A stretch of DNA of 64,000 nucleotides from Ferrimonas aestuarii (GCF_005116665.1 NZ_SWCJ01000009.1:88180-152179), one strand, 5' to 3'. Shown: positions 8,742-19,070, numbered from the stretch's first letter. Numbers and translations: made by a program. The notes: generated by a model from the sequence alone, not told the origin.

Positions 8742-10097
8742 GTGAGCCGCTCATCAGTCCATGATCTCACCCAAGGAGACGTTCGCAGTCAGTTGTGGCG
8801 AATGACTTGGCCTATGCTCATCGCCATGTTGATGATGATGACGTTCAATTTCGTGGACGCTTATTTTGTCAGTTTACTTGGCACCAAAGAGCTGGCGGCA
8901 TTCAGTTTCACCTTCCCAGTAACCTTCACCGTAATCAGCTTGATGATTGGCCTTGGCATCGGCACTTCAGCCACAGTGGCAAACAGTCAGGGTAAAGGGG
9001 ATAGCCTACTTGCCAAACACCAAGGTGGGGTCGCAGTGGCCATCTCTGCCATTTTGGTCATCCTACTGTGCATACTCGTGTATCTGCTGCATGACCCGAT
9101 CTTTCTGTTGATTGGCGCAGAGGAGTCCACCCTGCCGCTGATCGCCAACTTCATGAATACTTGGCTTGCCGGGGCGGTGTTTGTGACCTTTCCTATGGTG
9201 GGCAACGCCGTACTTCGCGCCAATGGCAACACTCGAATTCCTAGCATCGTCATGGCCACCAGTGCCGCCATCAACGTGGTACTGGATCCTCTGTTCATTT
9301 TTGGTTTGGGTCCGATTCCAGCCATGGGGCTTCAGGGCGCAGCCTTGGCAACGGTAATAGCCTACGCCGTTAGCTCCTTCATCATCCTTAAGATGTTCAA
9401 CGACATGGAGGCAGTTTCTTGGACTTCCAGCTGGAAGTGTCGCTGGCAAGCCACCAAGACCATCTTTAAGATCGCCCTGCCCGCCTCTGGCTCAAACATG
9501 TTAACGCCGATGGCAATGGCAGGCATGACCGCCATTGTTGCCCAATATGGCGAAGCCGCCGTCGCCGCTTTTGGTGTTGGCGGCCGCCTGGAGTCTTTGG
9601 TTACCCTCGTGATCCTAACCTTGTCGATGACACTGCCGCCGTTCATCAGCCAGAACTTTGCCGCAGGACGTCACGACCGCGTTCGCAGCGCCTACCGAGG
9701 CACCATTAAATTTATCATCGCCTTTCAGGCGCTGGTTTACTTGCTATTGCTGCTCAGTGCCAAGCTGATTGGTGAAGCCTTTGGTCAGGACGCTGAGGTG
9801 GCAGAGATCATTACCATGTTGGTGATGATTTTACCCATCGCCTACGGCGCTCAAGGGGTGGTGATTTTGTCCAACTCAAGCCTAAATGCGCTGCACAAAC
9901 CGATGAGCGCTCTAGGCCTGAATTTAGTGCGACTGTTCTTGATGTACCTGCCTCTGGCGTTCATCGGTGGTAAGATTGGCGGTCTCAATGGCGTCTTCAT
10001 TGGGGCGGCCATTGCCAATATCGGTACCGCCGTCATCGCATGGCGCTTTGTCACCAGCCAGCTGTGTCCAGAGGAAGTAAATGAGCCGTCCGTTTAA
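8742..10097 (+). CDS. MATE family multidrug efflux transporter
   Basis: 451 residues with 12 predicted membrane helices in two six-helix halves, the size of NorM-like MATE exporters. These exchange Na+ or H+ for cationic drugs at the inner membrane. The first helix region [22 protein letters not shown] and repeated [18 protein letters not shown] are typical. It starts with GTG behind TAGGAGG. Its last 17 bases overlap uvrB, so the two are probably cotranscribed. The substrate cannot be told from sequence. Confidence 0.9.
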   Translation: MSRSSVHDLTQGDVRSQLWRMTWPMLIAMLMMMTFNFVDAYFVSLLGTKELAAFSFTFPVTFTVISLMIGLGIGTSATVANSQGKGDSLLAKHQGGVAVAISAILVILLCILVYLLHDPIFLLIGAEESTLPLIANFMNTWLAGAVFVTFPMVGNAVLRANGNTRIPSIVMATSAAINVVLDPLFIFGLGPIPAMGLQGAALATVIAYAVSSFIILKMFNDMEAVSWTSSWKCRWQATKTIFKIALPASGSNMLTPMAMAGMTAIVAQYGEAAVAAFGVGGRLESLVTLVILTLSMTLPPFISQNFAAGRHDRVRSAYRGTIKFIIAFQALVYLLLLLSAKLIGEAFGQDAEVAEIITMLVMILPIAYGAQGVVILSNSSLNALHKPMSALGLNLVRLFLMYLPLAFIGGKIGGLNGVFIGAAIANIGTAVIAWRFVTSQLCPEEVNEPSV

Positions 10098-12081
10098 ACT
10101 CCACTCCCCCTTTAACCCTGCGGGAGATCAGCCCAGTGCCATCGCCAAAATGGTGGATGGCATCGACAGCGGTTTAGCCCATCAAACCCTACTTGGGGTA
10201 ACTGGATCAGGTAAGACCTACTCCATCGCCAACGTAATTGCAGAGTTAGGTCGCCCGACCATCATCATGGCACCTAATAAAACTCTGGCGGCGCAGCTCT
10301 ATGGGGAGATGAAAGAGTTCTTCCCGGAAAACGCGGTGGAGTATTTTGTCTCCTACTACGACTACTATCAGCCAGAAGCCTATGTGCCGGCGTCGGATAC
10401 CTTTATCGAGAAAGACGCATCCATCAACGACCACATCGAACAGATGCGTTTGTCGGCAACCAAGGCCTTAATGGAGCGTAAAGACGTGGTTCTGGTGGCC
10501 TCCGTCTCCGCCATCTATGGTTTGGGCGATCCCAAAGCTTACATGGCGATGCTACTGCATCTGCGCCAAGGCGACATCATCAACCAACGAGACATCCTAA
10601 AACGCTTGGCTGAGCTGCAATACACCCGCAACGACCAAGCCTTTGAACGGGGCACTTTCCGCGTTCGGGGAGAGGTGATCGACATCTTCCCTGCAGACTC
10701 TGAACGCCACGCGGTACGAGTGGAGTTGTTCGACGAAGAGGTTGAGCGCATCACCCTGTTTGACCCACTCACCGGCGCGTTGGAAAAAGAGGTGGCTCGA
10801 GCCACGGTTTACCCGAAAACTCACTACGTTACTCCCAGAGAGACGGTGCTCGATGCCATCGATAAGATCAAAGCCGAGCTTAAAATTCGCCATCAATATC
10901 TGCTGGACAACAACAAGCTGATTGAAGCTCAGCGCATCAAGGAACGTACCCAGTTCGACATCGAGATGATGATGGAGCTGGGCTACTGCTCCGGCATCGA
11001 GAACTATTCCCGTTATCTCTCTGGCCGAGCTCCCGGCGAGCCGCCCCCAACCCTGCTGGATTACCTTCCGGATGATGGTCTGCTGGTGATCGATGAATCC
11101 CACGTTACCGTGCCGCAAATTGGCGCCATGTACAAAGGGGACCGCTCCCGTAAGGAGACGCTGGTGGAATACGGTTTTCGCCTACCATCAGCCATGGATA
11201 ACCGACCGCTCAAATTTGAAGAGTTTGAAGCGATCACCCCACAAACGGTGTTTATCTCGGCAACGCCGGGCAAGTATGAACTTGAGAAGTCCGATGACGA
11301 AGTGATCGATCAGGTGGTGAGGCCCACCGGTCTGTTGGATCCTGAACTTGAAGTGCGCCCAGTGGGCACTCAGGTGGATGATCTGCTTTCCGAAGCCCGT
11401 AAGCGCATCGCCCAAAACGAGCGCGTGCTGGTTACGACCCTGACCAAACGAATGGCGGAAGATCTCAGTGAATATCTTGATGAGCATGGCATCAAGGTTC
11501 GTTATCTGCACTCAGACATCGATACCGTGGAGCGCATGGAGATCATCCGCGATCTGCGACTGGGTGAATTCGACGTGCTGGTAGGCATCAACCTCCTACG
11601 TGAGGGCTTGGACATGCCGGAGGTGTCTCTGGTAGCCATTTTAGACGCCGACAAAGAGGGCTTTTTGCGCTCTGACCGTTCACTGATTCAGACCATCGGC
11701 CGCGCCGCACGTAACATCAATGGTAAAGCGATTCTCTATGGCGACACCATCACCGGCTCGATGCGCCGTGCCATGGATGAAACCAACCGTCGCCGAGAAA
11801 AGCAGCAAGCCTACAACGCCGAACATGGCATTGTGCCAACCGGGCTGAATAAGAAGATCACCGACGTCATGGATTTGGGAGGTCGCCCAGCGCAGCAGCC
11901 TAAACGCAAAGTGGCTGAACCGAAATCCAGCTACACGGATGTGGATCCGAAGGCGCTCAGCAAACAGCTCAAAGAGATGGAAGCTAAGATGTACGAACAC
12001 GCCAGAAACTTGGAGTTTGAGGAAGCGGCCGCCCTTCGAGATCAGCTTGAAGCGTTGCGCCAGCAATTGACGCAAGCCTAA
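10081..12081 (+). CDS. uvrB: Excinuclease ABC subunit B
   Basis: 666 residues, full length. The DNA-damage verification helicase of nucleotide excision repair, acting with UvrA and UvrC. Walker A is GVTGSGKT (39-46), the damage-probing beta-hairpin region is around [12 protein letters not shown], helicase motifs include DESH and QTIGRAARN, and the C-terminal UVR motif (about 625-660) binds UvrC. The ATG has a GAGGAAG ribosome site inside the end of the MATE gene. This overlap is unusual because uvrB commonly has its own SOS promoter. Confidence 0.98.
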   Translation: MSRPFKLHSPFNPAGDQPSAIAKMVDGIDSGLAHQTLLGVTGSGKTYSIANVIAELGRPTIIMAPNKTLAAQLYGEMKEFFPENAVEYFVSYYDYYQPEAYVPASDTFIEKDASINDHIEQMRLSATKALMERKDVVLVASVSAIYGLGDPKAYMAMLLHLRQGDIINQRDILKRLAELQYTRNDQAFERGTFRVRGEVIDIFPADSERHAVRVELFDEEVERITLFDPLTGALEKEVARATVYPKTHYVTPRETVLDAIDKIKAELKIRHQYLLDNNKLIEAQRIKERTQFDIEMMMELGYCSGIENYSRYLSGRAPGEPPPTLLDYLPDDGLLVIDESHVTVPQIGAMYKGDRSRKETLVEYGFRLPSAMDNRPLKFEEFEAITPQTVFISATPGKYELEKSDDEVIDQVVRPTGLLDPELEVRPVGTQVDDLLSEARKRIAQNERVLVTTLTKRMAEDLSEYLDEHGIKVRYLHSDIDTVERMEIIRDLRLGEFDVLVGINLLREGLDMPEVSLVAILDADKEGFLRSDRSLIQTIGRAARNINGKAILYGDTITGSMRRAMDETNRRREKQQAYNAEHGIVPTGLNKKITDVMDLGGRPAQQPKRKVAEPKSSYTDVDPKALSKQLKEMEAKMYEHARNLEFEEAAALRDQLEALRQQLTQA

Positions 12082-12138
12082 GCAATCATAAGACAATGCA
12101 GTACAACAGACAGCGCCTATACTTAAGCTAGGATGACG

Positions 12139-12159
12139 GTGGCCGAGCTGTTCGGCCAC
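12139..12159. other. Hairpin downstream of uvrB
   Basis: GTGGCCGA/TTCGGCCAC stem with a short loop but no T-run, so a terminator role is uncertain. It lies between uvrB and the next small gene. Confidence 0.35.
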
Positions 12160-12203
12160 TGGGCTACCGATGCAATGGACGGCATCCTTGGTCGGAGGCG
12201 GCT

Positions 12204-12575
12204 ATGCTTAAAGCCATTGGAACCACGATGTTTGCCATTGCGGCGCTGTCTGCGCTAATTGTTGGCGGCCATCAGGTAAATCAAGCAAATCAACAACAGA
12301 TTGACCAACATCGAGCTCAACACCTTGAGCCTGAAGATCTGACACTGATGTTCGACGCCGAAGGCATGGTGTACGAATACCCCAGCAGTGAAACCCCAGA
12401 CATCAACCAACTATTGGCCGATTACCCCACCGCAGCGGGACTTATTCGTGAGCAGGTTCGGGGCAACCTTGCCTATGAAGCGGCAGTTGAAGGAGATTAT
12501 GAACAAGCCTATCGGCAGATGGCTCTCGCCTTTAAAGATGGCAACGGCAGTGGCAGTTACGCCGAGAAGTGGTAA
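12204..12575 (+). CDS. Small hypothetical protein with N-terminal membrane segment
   Basis: 123 residues. One hydrophobic segment (about 5-22, signal anchor or signal peptide) precedes a Gln-rich linker and a soluble domain ending in NLAYEAAVEGDYEQAYRQMALA, which looks like one tetratricopeptide-type helix pair. A GGTCGGAGG ribosome site precedes the ATG. Not recognised; periplasmic or membrane-anchored location is inferred. Confidence 0.65.
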   Translation: MLKAIGTTMFAIAALSALIVGGHQVNQANQQQIDQHRAQHLEPEDLTLMFDAEGMVYEYPSSETPDINQLLADYPTAAGLIREQVRGNLAYEAAVEGDYEQAYRQMALAFKDGNGSGSYAEKW

Positions 12576-12599
12576 GGGCTGTTTTTCACAATAGTTCAA

Positions 12600-13406
12600 C
12601 TAGCGGCGGTGGATGGCGAAACTGGCATAGCCCACAACGCGATCTTTACCGCCAGCCGTATCACCGGAATTGCAATATTCCAAAGGCTCACACCGCATCG
12701 GCAGAGTTTTGGATAACTGCAGTAAGCCATTGAGGCTGCGACAGCCGCAGGCCTGCTCCCCGGTCAGCAGTCCTTCAAGGCGGCGCAACTGATGGCAGGT
12801 GTTTGCGTCCCGTTGACGCGCTTGCTCATAGGGTAGGAAATGGCTGAGATCGGTGCTAAATATCACCGCAGTACTAGGCTGCAGCCAAACCCTAGCCAGC
12901 AGAGCAGCTACCGTGGCTGGCGCACTGTCGCCAACCACAATGGGCACAATGGTAATCTCAGGCAGCCAAAAGCGAAGCATAGGTAGCAAAACCTCTATGG
13001 CGTGTTCCCGCTGGTGGGCTTGGTCCAGAACGGCAACACTCTCGCACTCCAGCAGTTTATCGCCTAACGCTCGGTTCACCTTCACATCACCAAGGGGAGT
13101 AACAAAAGCATCCGCAGAGCTCAAAGCCATGCCGTAAAAGGCCAGTCGATGCGCAGGACACAGCACAACTAACGTTTTAATAGAGCAGGAATTTGCCGCT
13201 AATGCCCGCACTCCATTAGCAGCAATGCCCCCTGAATAGGAATAACCCGCGTGCGGTAAAATCGCTCCCATCAGTTCAGCGCTTGATAACAGTTCTCGAT
13301 AACTTTCAGGCAATGGCACCTTGCCAAATCGGCTTAAAAGGCGTTCAAGCTCGTCTCGGCCCTCGGGATAAAACTGCCCCGCCACTGCAGGTAATCGTTT
13401 GGCCAT
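12600..13406 (-). CDS. amrB: AmmeMemoRadiSam system protein B (MEMO1 family)
   Basis: 268 residues from the ATG at 13406, which has a GAGGAG site; an in-frame start at 13481 adds an unrelated leader. The MEMO1 fold is related to class III extradiol dioxygenases. Visible motifs are RLPAVAGQFYP, LPHAGYSYSGG and DLSHFLPY, which supply the putative metal-binding histidines. It is divergent from the radical SAM partner at 13546, with 139 bp between starts. Bacterial function is not established. Confidence 0.9.
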   Translation of the reverse strand: MAKRLPAVAGQFYPEGRDELERLLSRFGKVPLPESYRELLSSAELMGAILPHAGYSYSGGIAANGVRALAANSCSIKTLVVLCPAHRLAFYGMALSSADAFVTPLGDVKVNRALGDKLLECESVAVLDQAHQREHAIEVLLPMLRFWLPEITIVPIVVGDSAPATVAALLARVWLQPSTAVIFSTDLSHFLPYEQARQRDANTCHQLRRLEGLLTGEQACGCRSLNGLLQLSKTLPMRCEPLEYCNSGDTAGGKDRVVGYASFAIHRR

Positions 13407-13545
13407 CTGCTGCTCCTCGCAATATGCACAACTGACGGTGTCGCCATTAACCTGAGAGTCGAGCCACGCGATAGCGCTCAATACTTCTCAGCATATACTT
13501 AACACACTATAGGAAATTGATAGCTCACACCTAGGACGGTCAATT

Positions 13546-14646
13546 GTGACAGCCAATCAACTACCCAAGGGGTGGGTCAATACCCAATATTGGCACCCTC
13601 TCGAAGATGGTCGAGTTCAATGCGATCTGTGTCCTCGTCATTGCCAACTCAGAGAGGGCAAGCGTGGCGCTTGTTTCGTGCGAGCCAACCACAACAACCA
13701 AATTGTGCTCACCAGTTACGGCCGCTCCAGTGGCTTTTGCATTGACCCTATAGAGAAAAAACCCCTCAACCATTTTCTCCCCGGAACCCCAGTACTCTCT
13801 TTTGGCACCGCCGGTTGCAACCTAAGCTGCGAATTTTGCCAAAACTGGAGCATTAGCAAGTCCAGACAGTGGGACTCACTGTCCCAACATGCACTTCCGG
13901 AAACGATAGCTCATGCCGCCAAAACGCATCAGTGCAGAAGCGTCGCCTTTACCTACAATGATCCGGTGATCTTTCTGGAATACGCCGTCGATACTGCCCA
14001 AGCGTGTCGTCAACAGGGTATAAAGTCAGTGGCAGTCACCGCCGGTTACATCGATGCTAAACCTCGAGAGCAGTTTTTTGCCCACATGGACGCCGTCAAT
14101 GTTGATCTCAAAGCCTTTACCGAGCCCTTCTATCGCAAAATTTGTCATGGGCAGTTGGCGCCGGTGCTGGAGACTCTTGCCTACATCAAACAGGAAACCT
14201 CCGCTTGGCTTGAGATCACCAACTTAATGATTCCCGATGAAAACGACAGCCTCAAAGACGTTGAGGCGATGTGCCGCTGGTTGCTAGACAACGTCGGCAC
14301 TGACACTCCCCTGCACTTCAGCGCCTTTCATCCTGATTTTCATATGATGGATAAGCCAAAAACTCCGAAATCCACCCTAGTATCCGCCCGAAATTTAGCC
14401 AAGGAGATGGGACTTAACTACGTCTATACTGGCAATGTCGTCGACCCAAATGGCGATGCTACCCATTGTCCCAATTGTGACACTCTGCTGATTCAGCGAG
14501 ATTGGTATCAACTGACTCAATGGAACCTAAGCAGCCATCAGGGCCAAGCACGGTGCTCAAATTGTCATGCCTCTATCGCCGGAGTGTTTGAGCCAAACCC
14601 AGGGGGCTTTGGCCGAAAACGAATTCCTGTTAAGTTGTTCAGTTAA
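13546..14646 (+). CDS. amrS: AmmeMemoRadiSam system radical SAM enzyme
   Basis: 366 residues starting at GTG with AGGA 9 nt upstream. The [4Fe-4S]/SAM motif is Cys91-x3-Cys95-x2-Cys98 (CNLSCEFCQN). An N-terminal CDLCPRHC cysteine cluster (27-33) and a C-terminal CPNC...CSNC pair (about 305-340) suggest further metal sites. The family is related to pyruvate formate-lyase activases and co-occurs with MEMO1 and AMMECR1 proteins; its substrate is unknown. Confidence 0.92.
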   Translation: MTANQLPKGWVNTQYWHPLEDGRVQCDLCPRHCQLREGKRGACFVRANHNNQIVLTSYGRSSGFCIDPIEKKPLNHFLPGTPVLSFGTAGCNLSCEFCQNWSISKSRQWDSLSQHALPETIAHAAKTHQCRSVAFTYNDPVIFLEYAVDTAQACRQQGIKSVAVTAGYIDAKPREQFFAHMDAVNVDLKAFTEPFYRKICHGQLAPVLETLAYIKQETSAWLEITNLMIPDENDSLKDVEAMCRWLLDNVGTDTPLHFSAFHPDFHMMDKPKTPKSTLVSARNLAKEMGLNYVYTGNVVDPNGDATHCPNCDTLLIQRDWYQLTQWNLSSHQGQARCSNCHASIAGVFEPNPGGFGRKRIPVKLFS

Positions 14647-14669
14647 CATACAAAGTTATGGAAGTAGGA

Positions 14670-15137
14670 ATGTTCACGATAAAAAAAGCCACCTCAACGG
14701 ATGCCCAGGCCATTGTTGATGTCCGACAGGCGGCGATCCTACAAGGGTGTGCCAACCACTACGACAACACCACTCTCAAAAGGTGGGCTAAGGTTGAACC
14801 TAGTGAGGCGTTTTGCCGAGACGTCGAGCGGATATTCTACCTCATTGAAGCTCAGGGTAAGCCCATCGCCACCGGAGCGGTTGATACTCAAAGGGGCACC
14901 CTTGATGCCATCTTTGTTCACCCAGAATATTGGGGAGAGGGTCATGCCAAACGGATGCTCAATCACCTTGAGTCCATCGCCTTACAACAGGGATGCCAAA
15001 CCCTCAGTTTAGACTCAACACTTAATGCCGCTGGGTTCTATCGTGCCCACGGGTTCGAAGGAAATGAAATTTCCAGCTACCACTCACCTCGAGGCTTGAT
15101 ATTGGATTGCATCCCCATGAGCAAAAGCCTCAAATAA
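14670..15137 (+). CDS. GNAT family N-acetyltransferase
   Basis: 155 residues from the ATG at 14670, which has GGAAG five bases upstream; the in-frame ATG at 14658 has no site. The acetyl-CoA loop is FVHPEYWGEGHAKRMLNHLE. The family transfers acetyl groups to amines; the target is unknown. It follows amrS by 23 bp and may be cotranscribed with it. Confidence 0.82.
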   Translation: MFTIKKATSTDAQAIVDVRQAAILQGCANHYDNTTLKRWAKVEPSEAFCRDVERIFYLIEAQGKPIATGAVDTQRGTLDAIFVHPEYWGEGHAKRMLNHLESIALQQGCQTLSLDSTLNAAGFYRAHGFEGNEISSYHSPRGLILDCIPMSKSLK

Positions 15138-15213
15138 TCGAACTCAGCTCAGAGACATTGTTTGAATTTGGCTTCATAATCTAACCATTACTATTAATTA
15201 ATGCCTTTCAATT

Positions 15214-16119
15214 ATGAGCCGAGTTCCCTATAACCAGCTGGATATTTTCATCGCCATTGCCAACCAAGGTAGCATCCGCGGCGCCGCTAGGCAGCTGCAG
15301 ATCACCTCGCCTTCCGTAAGCCAGGCTCTCAAACAGTTGGAACAACAGTTAGGCTTACCGCTGTTTATCCGCACCACCCGCAGCATTGAGCTTACCGATG
15401 CTGGGCGAGAGCTGCTGGAAGCCACCCACCCGGCGATGCAGCAACTGAATCTAGCCATGGACTCGGTTAAAAGCATGGGAGTTGAGCCATCAGGCAAGCT
15501 CAGAATTACCCTGCCTAAATTTGTGTTTCAGATTTTCCTGCAACCACTCTACGCCGAATTCTGCCGCCGTTATCCCAAAATTGATCTGGATGTCTCCCTC
15601 GACGACCAATCGGTGGATCTCATTAAAGATGGCTACGATCTGGGCATCCGATTTGGCGATCGCATCAGCGACACCATGGTGGCCAAACGCCTAACGCCAG
15701 ACATTCCCGTGGCGATCTTCGCATCACCAGAGTATCTCGCGCATCACCCTAAGCCTAAGGTCCCCGACGAGCTGAAATGCCATAAGCAGATTAAGTATCG
15801 GTTTTTAGGATCACGGAAATTTGCGCCGATGCTGGTGGAAAAAGAGGGAAAAAGTGTCGAAATTGACATGGATTCCGCCATCATCGTTAACGATACCGAT
15901 ATGATCACCGATGCGGCAATTCAAGGGCTTGGCGTGGCAATTGGTGCTCTGCCTTCGGTAAAGCATCACCTTGAATCCGGACGGCTGCAGCCTTTGCTGC
16001 AAGAGCACTGGGTCTCTCTGGCTGGGCTGCACCTGTATTACGTCCAAGGCAGCCAGAAAGCCAAACGGGTAAGAGCGCTGATCGACTTTTTGACCGAGCA
16101 TTCCGTCAAAGCGTGGTAA
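15214..16119 (+). CDS. LysR family transcriptional regulator
   Basis: 301 residues. N-terminal winged helix-turn-helix (residues 5-65: FIAIANQGSIRGAARQLQITSPSVSQALKQLE) and a periplasmic-binding-type effector domain from about residue 90. It resembles the AaeR/DmlR group of LysR regulators. No adjacent divergent target; the nearest neighbours are a GNAT gene upstream and convergent amrA downstream. Confidence 0.9.
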   Translation: MSRVPYNQLDIFIAIANQGSIRGAARQLQITSPSVSQALKQLEQQLGLPLFIRTTRSIELTDAGRELLEATHPAMQQLNLAMDSVKSMGVEPSGKLRITLPKFVFQIFLQPLYAEFCRRYPKIDLDVSLDDQSVDLIKDGYDLGIRFGDRISDTMVAKRLTPDIPVAIFASPEYLAHHPKPKVPDELKCHKQIKYRFLGSRKFAPMLVEKEGKSVEIDMDSAIIVNDTDMITDAAIQGLGVAIGALPSVKHHLESGRLQPLLQEHWVSLAGLHLYYVQGSQKAKRVRALIDFLTEHSVKAW

Positions 16120-16120
16120 C

Positions 16121-16672
16121 TCACTCAGAGATGCTGTGAGTCTGGTATCGAGACCATGCCATATCATCGCTCCAAGTGGCCTGCTCCAAGCCCGCTTTTT
16201 GAAGCAGCGCGGCAATAAACTGAGAGGGTTCGGGCAGGCTTTGCCACACCTGAGGTAAAAACGTGGCTCGACGACCAGCCAGTTGCACCGTGACGCCGTC
16301 GAGGTGAGGGCGAAGCTGTCGATACAGATCATCAAAACTCGCAACTTGCATTGGCAGCATCGGCCCAAGTATCGAGATGCTGATCTTGACCTGATCAAGC
16401 TCTGCGAGCGTCAGTGGCGCAAAACGGTGATCATCAAACGCCGCCGCTTTGGCGTATCTGGCCACCGCAAGGGCTAATGGTTGTTGCGCCTCTAAGGTGC
16501 CGATGCACCCGCGCAGTTTGCCATCAAGGGTTAGGGTAACAAAGCAGGCTTGATGCCGCGCCTCAAAGCATTCAGGCCTAACTTGCTGGGAAGTAAACTT
16601 GGCGGCAATGCTGGCTCTGGCCAACGCCAATAGGGCATTATCTCCTTGACCTTGCTGACTTTCCTTGTTCAT
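16121..16672 (-). CDS. amrA: AmmeMemoRadiSam system protein A (AMMECR1 domain)
   Basis: 183 residues with the AMMECR1 signature LRGCIGT and flanking ACFVTLTLDG and HRFAPLTLAEL. Third component of the trio with amrB and amrS, 1.5 kb from amrS. The gap between its stop and the convergent LysR stop is a single base. Biochemical role unknown; the conserved Cys and Arg of RGCIGT are the likely functional residues. Confidence 0.9.
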   Translation of the reverse strand: MNKESQQGQGDNALLALARASIAAKFTSQQVRPECFEARHQACFVTLTLDGKLRGCIGTLEAQQPLALAVARYAKAAAFDDHRFAPLTLAELDQVKISISILGPMLPMQVASFDDLYRQLRPHLDGVTVQLAGRRATFLPQVWQSLPEPSQFIAALLQKAGLEQATWSDDMAWSRYQTHSISE

Positions 16673-16715
16673 CGGACACCTTCACTAGTTTGCGATTGAT
16701 TAAGTGTAGATGGCG

Positions 16716-17216
16716 CTAATCATGGCGAGTCCAAGGGACCAACCATTTGTACATAACATAACAATCCACAAAGCCTAATTTTCCGTGTTGATAGGCGTTA
16801 GGCAGCGTACCAATGATCTCAAATCCTAGCCGTTTCCAAAGCCGCACGGCCACCTCATTGGTAGCCACCACAGAGTTAAACTGCATCGCCTTAAACCCAA
16901 GTTCGGTGGCCAACACTTGAGAATGCTCGCACATTTTTCTGGCAACGCCCCTCCCCCTCGCTTGATCGGACACCATGTAGCCGCAGTTACAGATATGCTG
17001 GCTTGGCCCTTGGGAGTTTGGCTTGAGGTAATAGGTGCCAATTACCTGACCATCTTCTTCAAAAACAAAAGTTTTCATTGGTGACTTACACCACAACTGA
17101 AACCCTTGCTCTAAGGTTAACTCTGGGTCAATGGCGTAGGTTTCTTGGGCTTTGATGACCGCACTAAAAGTCGGCCAGAAGGCTTCAAAATCGTCTCGGG
17201 TAATCTCTCGGATCAT
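16716..17216 (-). CDS. GNAT family N-acetyltransferase
   Basis: 166 residues, complete GNAT fold with acetyl-CoA motif VSDQARGRGVARKMCEHS and the C-terminal AVRLWKRLGFEIIGTLP block. Fits the small-molecule or peptide acetyltransferases. First of three minus-strand genes with short gaps (16716-18099). Confidence 0.88.
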   Translation of the reverse strand: MIREITRDDFEAFWPTFSAVIKAQETYAIDPELTLEQGFQLWCKSPMKTFVFEEDGQVIGTYYLKPNSQGPSQHICNCGYMVSDQARGRGVARKMCEHSQVLATELGFKAMQFNSVVATNEVAVRLWKRLGFEIIGTLPNAYQHGKLGFVDCYVMYKWLVPWTRHD

Positions 17217-17231
17217 TAGGGCTCCTCAGCG

Positions 17232-17684
17232 CTACAGGTTGTCGGCTTTGTTTAAGGGCACCCTAATCGCATCAATGGTCCATTTTATCGCCATCGAGAC
17301 ACCCAAAATCAGCATCATTGCAATGCATGCTACTCTGCCCTGCTCAAAGGTTACTGAGACCAAAGGCCCAAAACTGTCAGTAAACTGGCCTAGAGAGATA
17401 ATCCCGCTAATTGCGAGGAAAAAGAATGGGATGTAGAACATCCAACTGAACCACTTAGGTAGGCGCCTATCCTCTAGCCACTGAGACTGATCAGCACTGT
17501 ATTGCGGCCCGCTGGACAGCAAACTGGCCTGCTGCTCAAACGCCAGTTTGCCATCAACCCAGCCACACATTGTCAGCTTAGAGTCCAACAGATGATGAGG
17601 CCTTATTTTGAGTAGCAGCGATTGCCCGCCCAACTTAAGACGATGACGTGACTCCATTTTCCAACTCCAGCCTCGATGAATCAC
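17232..17684 (-). CDS. Hypothetical membrane protein
   Basis: 150 residues. A soluble N-terminal region of about 80 residues precedes two membrane helices (FSWMFYIPFFFLAISGII and VACIAMMLILGVSMAIKW). The product is not recognised. It lies 15 bp from the GNAT gene at 16716 and 1 bp after the stop of the GNAT gene at 17686, so the three are probably one operon. The start could also be the Met at residue 10. Confidence 0.65.
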   Translation of the reverse strand: MIHRGWSWKMESRHRLKLGGQSLLLKIRPHHLLDSKLTMCGWVDGKLAFEQQASLLSSGPQYSADQSQWLEDRRLPKWFSWMFYIPFFFLAISGIISLGQFTDSFGPLVSVTFEQGRVACIAMMLILGVSMAIKWTIDAIRVPLNKADNL

Positions 17685-17685
17685 C

Positions 17686-18099
17686 TCAGAACGGTTTTAC
17701 AAGAAAGTACCGCTCAGGGTTTCCCGCGACGCTGGGCACGATACCCACGACCTCAAAGCCCAACTTTTGATAGAAATCCGGCGCTTGGAAAGACAAGGTA
17801 TCCACCTGAGCCTGCAAGCATCCACGGGACTTTGCCTGCTGCCCTGCTTGTTCCATCAACCGTCTGCCCAGCCCAGTGCCTCGATAGGCCTTATCCACCC
17901 AAAGCACCTCAACCAGCAGATTCTGGTACACAGTTCGACAGCTTACGCCCCCAATGAGTTGGCCATTATCGTCTTTGGCAACCACATTCAGTGGCCTTGG
18001 CTCTTCTGGTCCATGGGCTGCATTACGGTGTTGGCGAACGCCATCCACTAAGGCTTCAAACAACGCCTTGTCGTGCTTATCGGTAATCTCGATTTTCAT
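17686..18099 (-). CDS. GNAT family N-acetyltransferase
   Basis: 137 residues, compact GNAT domain with acetyl-CoA loop YRGTGLGRRLMEQAG and C-terminal FYQKLGFEVVG. Resembles small aminoglycoside-type or PhnO-like acetyltransferases in length, but the substrate is unknown. Confidence 0.88.
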   Translation of the reverse strand: MKIEITDKHDKALFEALVDGVRQHRNAAHGPEEPRPLNVVAKDDNGQLIGGVSCRTVYQNLLVEVLWVDKAYRGTGLGRRLMEQAGQQAKSRGCLQAQVDTLSFQAPDFYQKLGFEVVGIVPSVAGNPERYFLVKPF

Positions 18100-18125
18100 C
18101 TAGTTCCCTCTATTGTCTGCGCCGT

Positions 18126-19040
18126 TCAACGCGGCTGAGCATCTTCACTCATGCGGCGGGATGCATCCTCGCAAAGGTGCTGATACAACGCTAATGCTGC
18201 TGGCCCCGTTTTTGCCCCTTTTGGCAAGCTGATGTGCAGGGGGACATGATAACGATCAGCATGCTCTACGGTCAGTTTGATCACTGAGCCATCTTGCCTC
18301 TGTTCAAGCTTGTGTTCAGGTAATCGACCAAAGCCGATGCCGCTTTTTATGGCATCCCAAGCATGATCAAAACTGTCCACAGTCACACGTTGACCTGATT
18401 TTAACCACCCCACGTCCTGACCTTGTTGCTGAGCCTCACTACCCAAGTCTCTGATAACAACTTGAGTTTCAGTCATCAGATCGGCCAAGGTCAAATTTGA
18501 CCTAACGGCCAGCGGGTGGGATGCAGAAGTTACCGTTACCATAGACACGGTCCCAAATGATTCGGTCGGAACATTGGTGACTGGCAGATTGATGATGGCA
18601 ATGTCCGATTGCTCAGACATAACGGCCTGCGTTGTGCCCGATAAAGAGGTTTCAACCAGTTTCACAGAGGTCAATTTGTTGGTCTCAAAAAATCGATTTA
18701 GCGGTTGATACACCCAGTCACGACAACATAGATGATCCACAGACACCACCAGCTGAGCTTCATAGCCTTTGGCAACCTGACCGCTGATCAGCTCCAACTC
18801 ATACGCCTGCTCAAGCATCGGCGTTGCCCGGCGCAGCAGTGCACGACCTTGTTCGGTTAGCACACTTCGCTTGCCGTCAATCTTAAGCAGCGTCACCCCA
18901 ACCTGCGTTTCAAGCCGACGTATCGCATAAATCAAAGTGGTGTGACTTTTATTCAGAGCTGAAGAGGCCCCTTGAATGCTGCCACAGCGGTCAATTTCAT
19001 GCAGAGTCAACCATTGCTCTAGGGTGCTTTTTAATCTCAT
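18126..19040 (-). CDS. LysR family transcriptional regulator
   Basis: 304 residues. DNA-binding domain at 1-65 (LHEIDRCGSIQGASSALNKSHTTLIYAIRRLE) and an effector domain after residue 90. Divergent from the ydhR-like gene, with a 97-bp shared control region holding a clear dyad (19071-19107), so it probably regulates ydhR and itself. Ligand unknown. Confidence 0.9.
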   Translation of the reverse strand: MRLKSTLEQWLTLHEIDRCGSIQGASSALNKSHTTLIYAIRRLETQVGVTLLKIDGKRSVLTEQGRALLRRATPMLEQAYELELISGQVAKGYEAQLVVSVDHLCCRDWVYQPLNRFFETNKLTSVKLVETSLSGTTQAVMSEQSDIAIINLPVTNVPTESFGTVSMVTVTSASHPLAVRSNLTLADLMTETQVVIRDLGSEAQQQGQDVGWLKSGQRVTVDSFDHAWDAIKSGIGFGRLPEHKLEQRQDGSVIKLTVEHADRYHVPLHISLPKGAKTGPAALALYQHLCEDASRRMSEDAQPR

Positions 19041-19070
19041 CGGTCTAATTTACTGACATGTTGTCGCGAA

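Noticed and set aside
10246..12159. Several antisense frames of 60-170 residues inside uvrB
   Set aside because: All are shadows of a strongly conserved coding frame.
12139..12159. uvrB terminator
   Set aside because: A good stem but no T-run; listed only as a hairpin.
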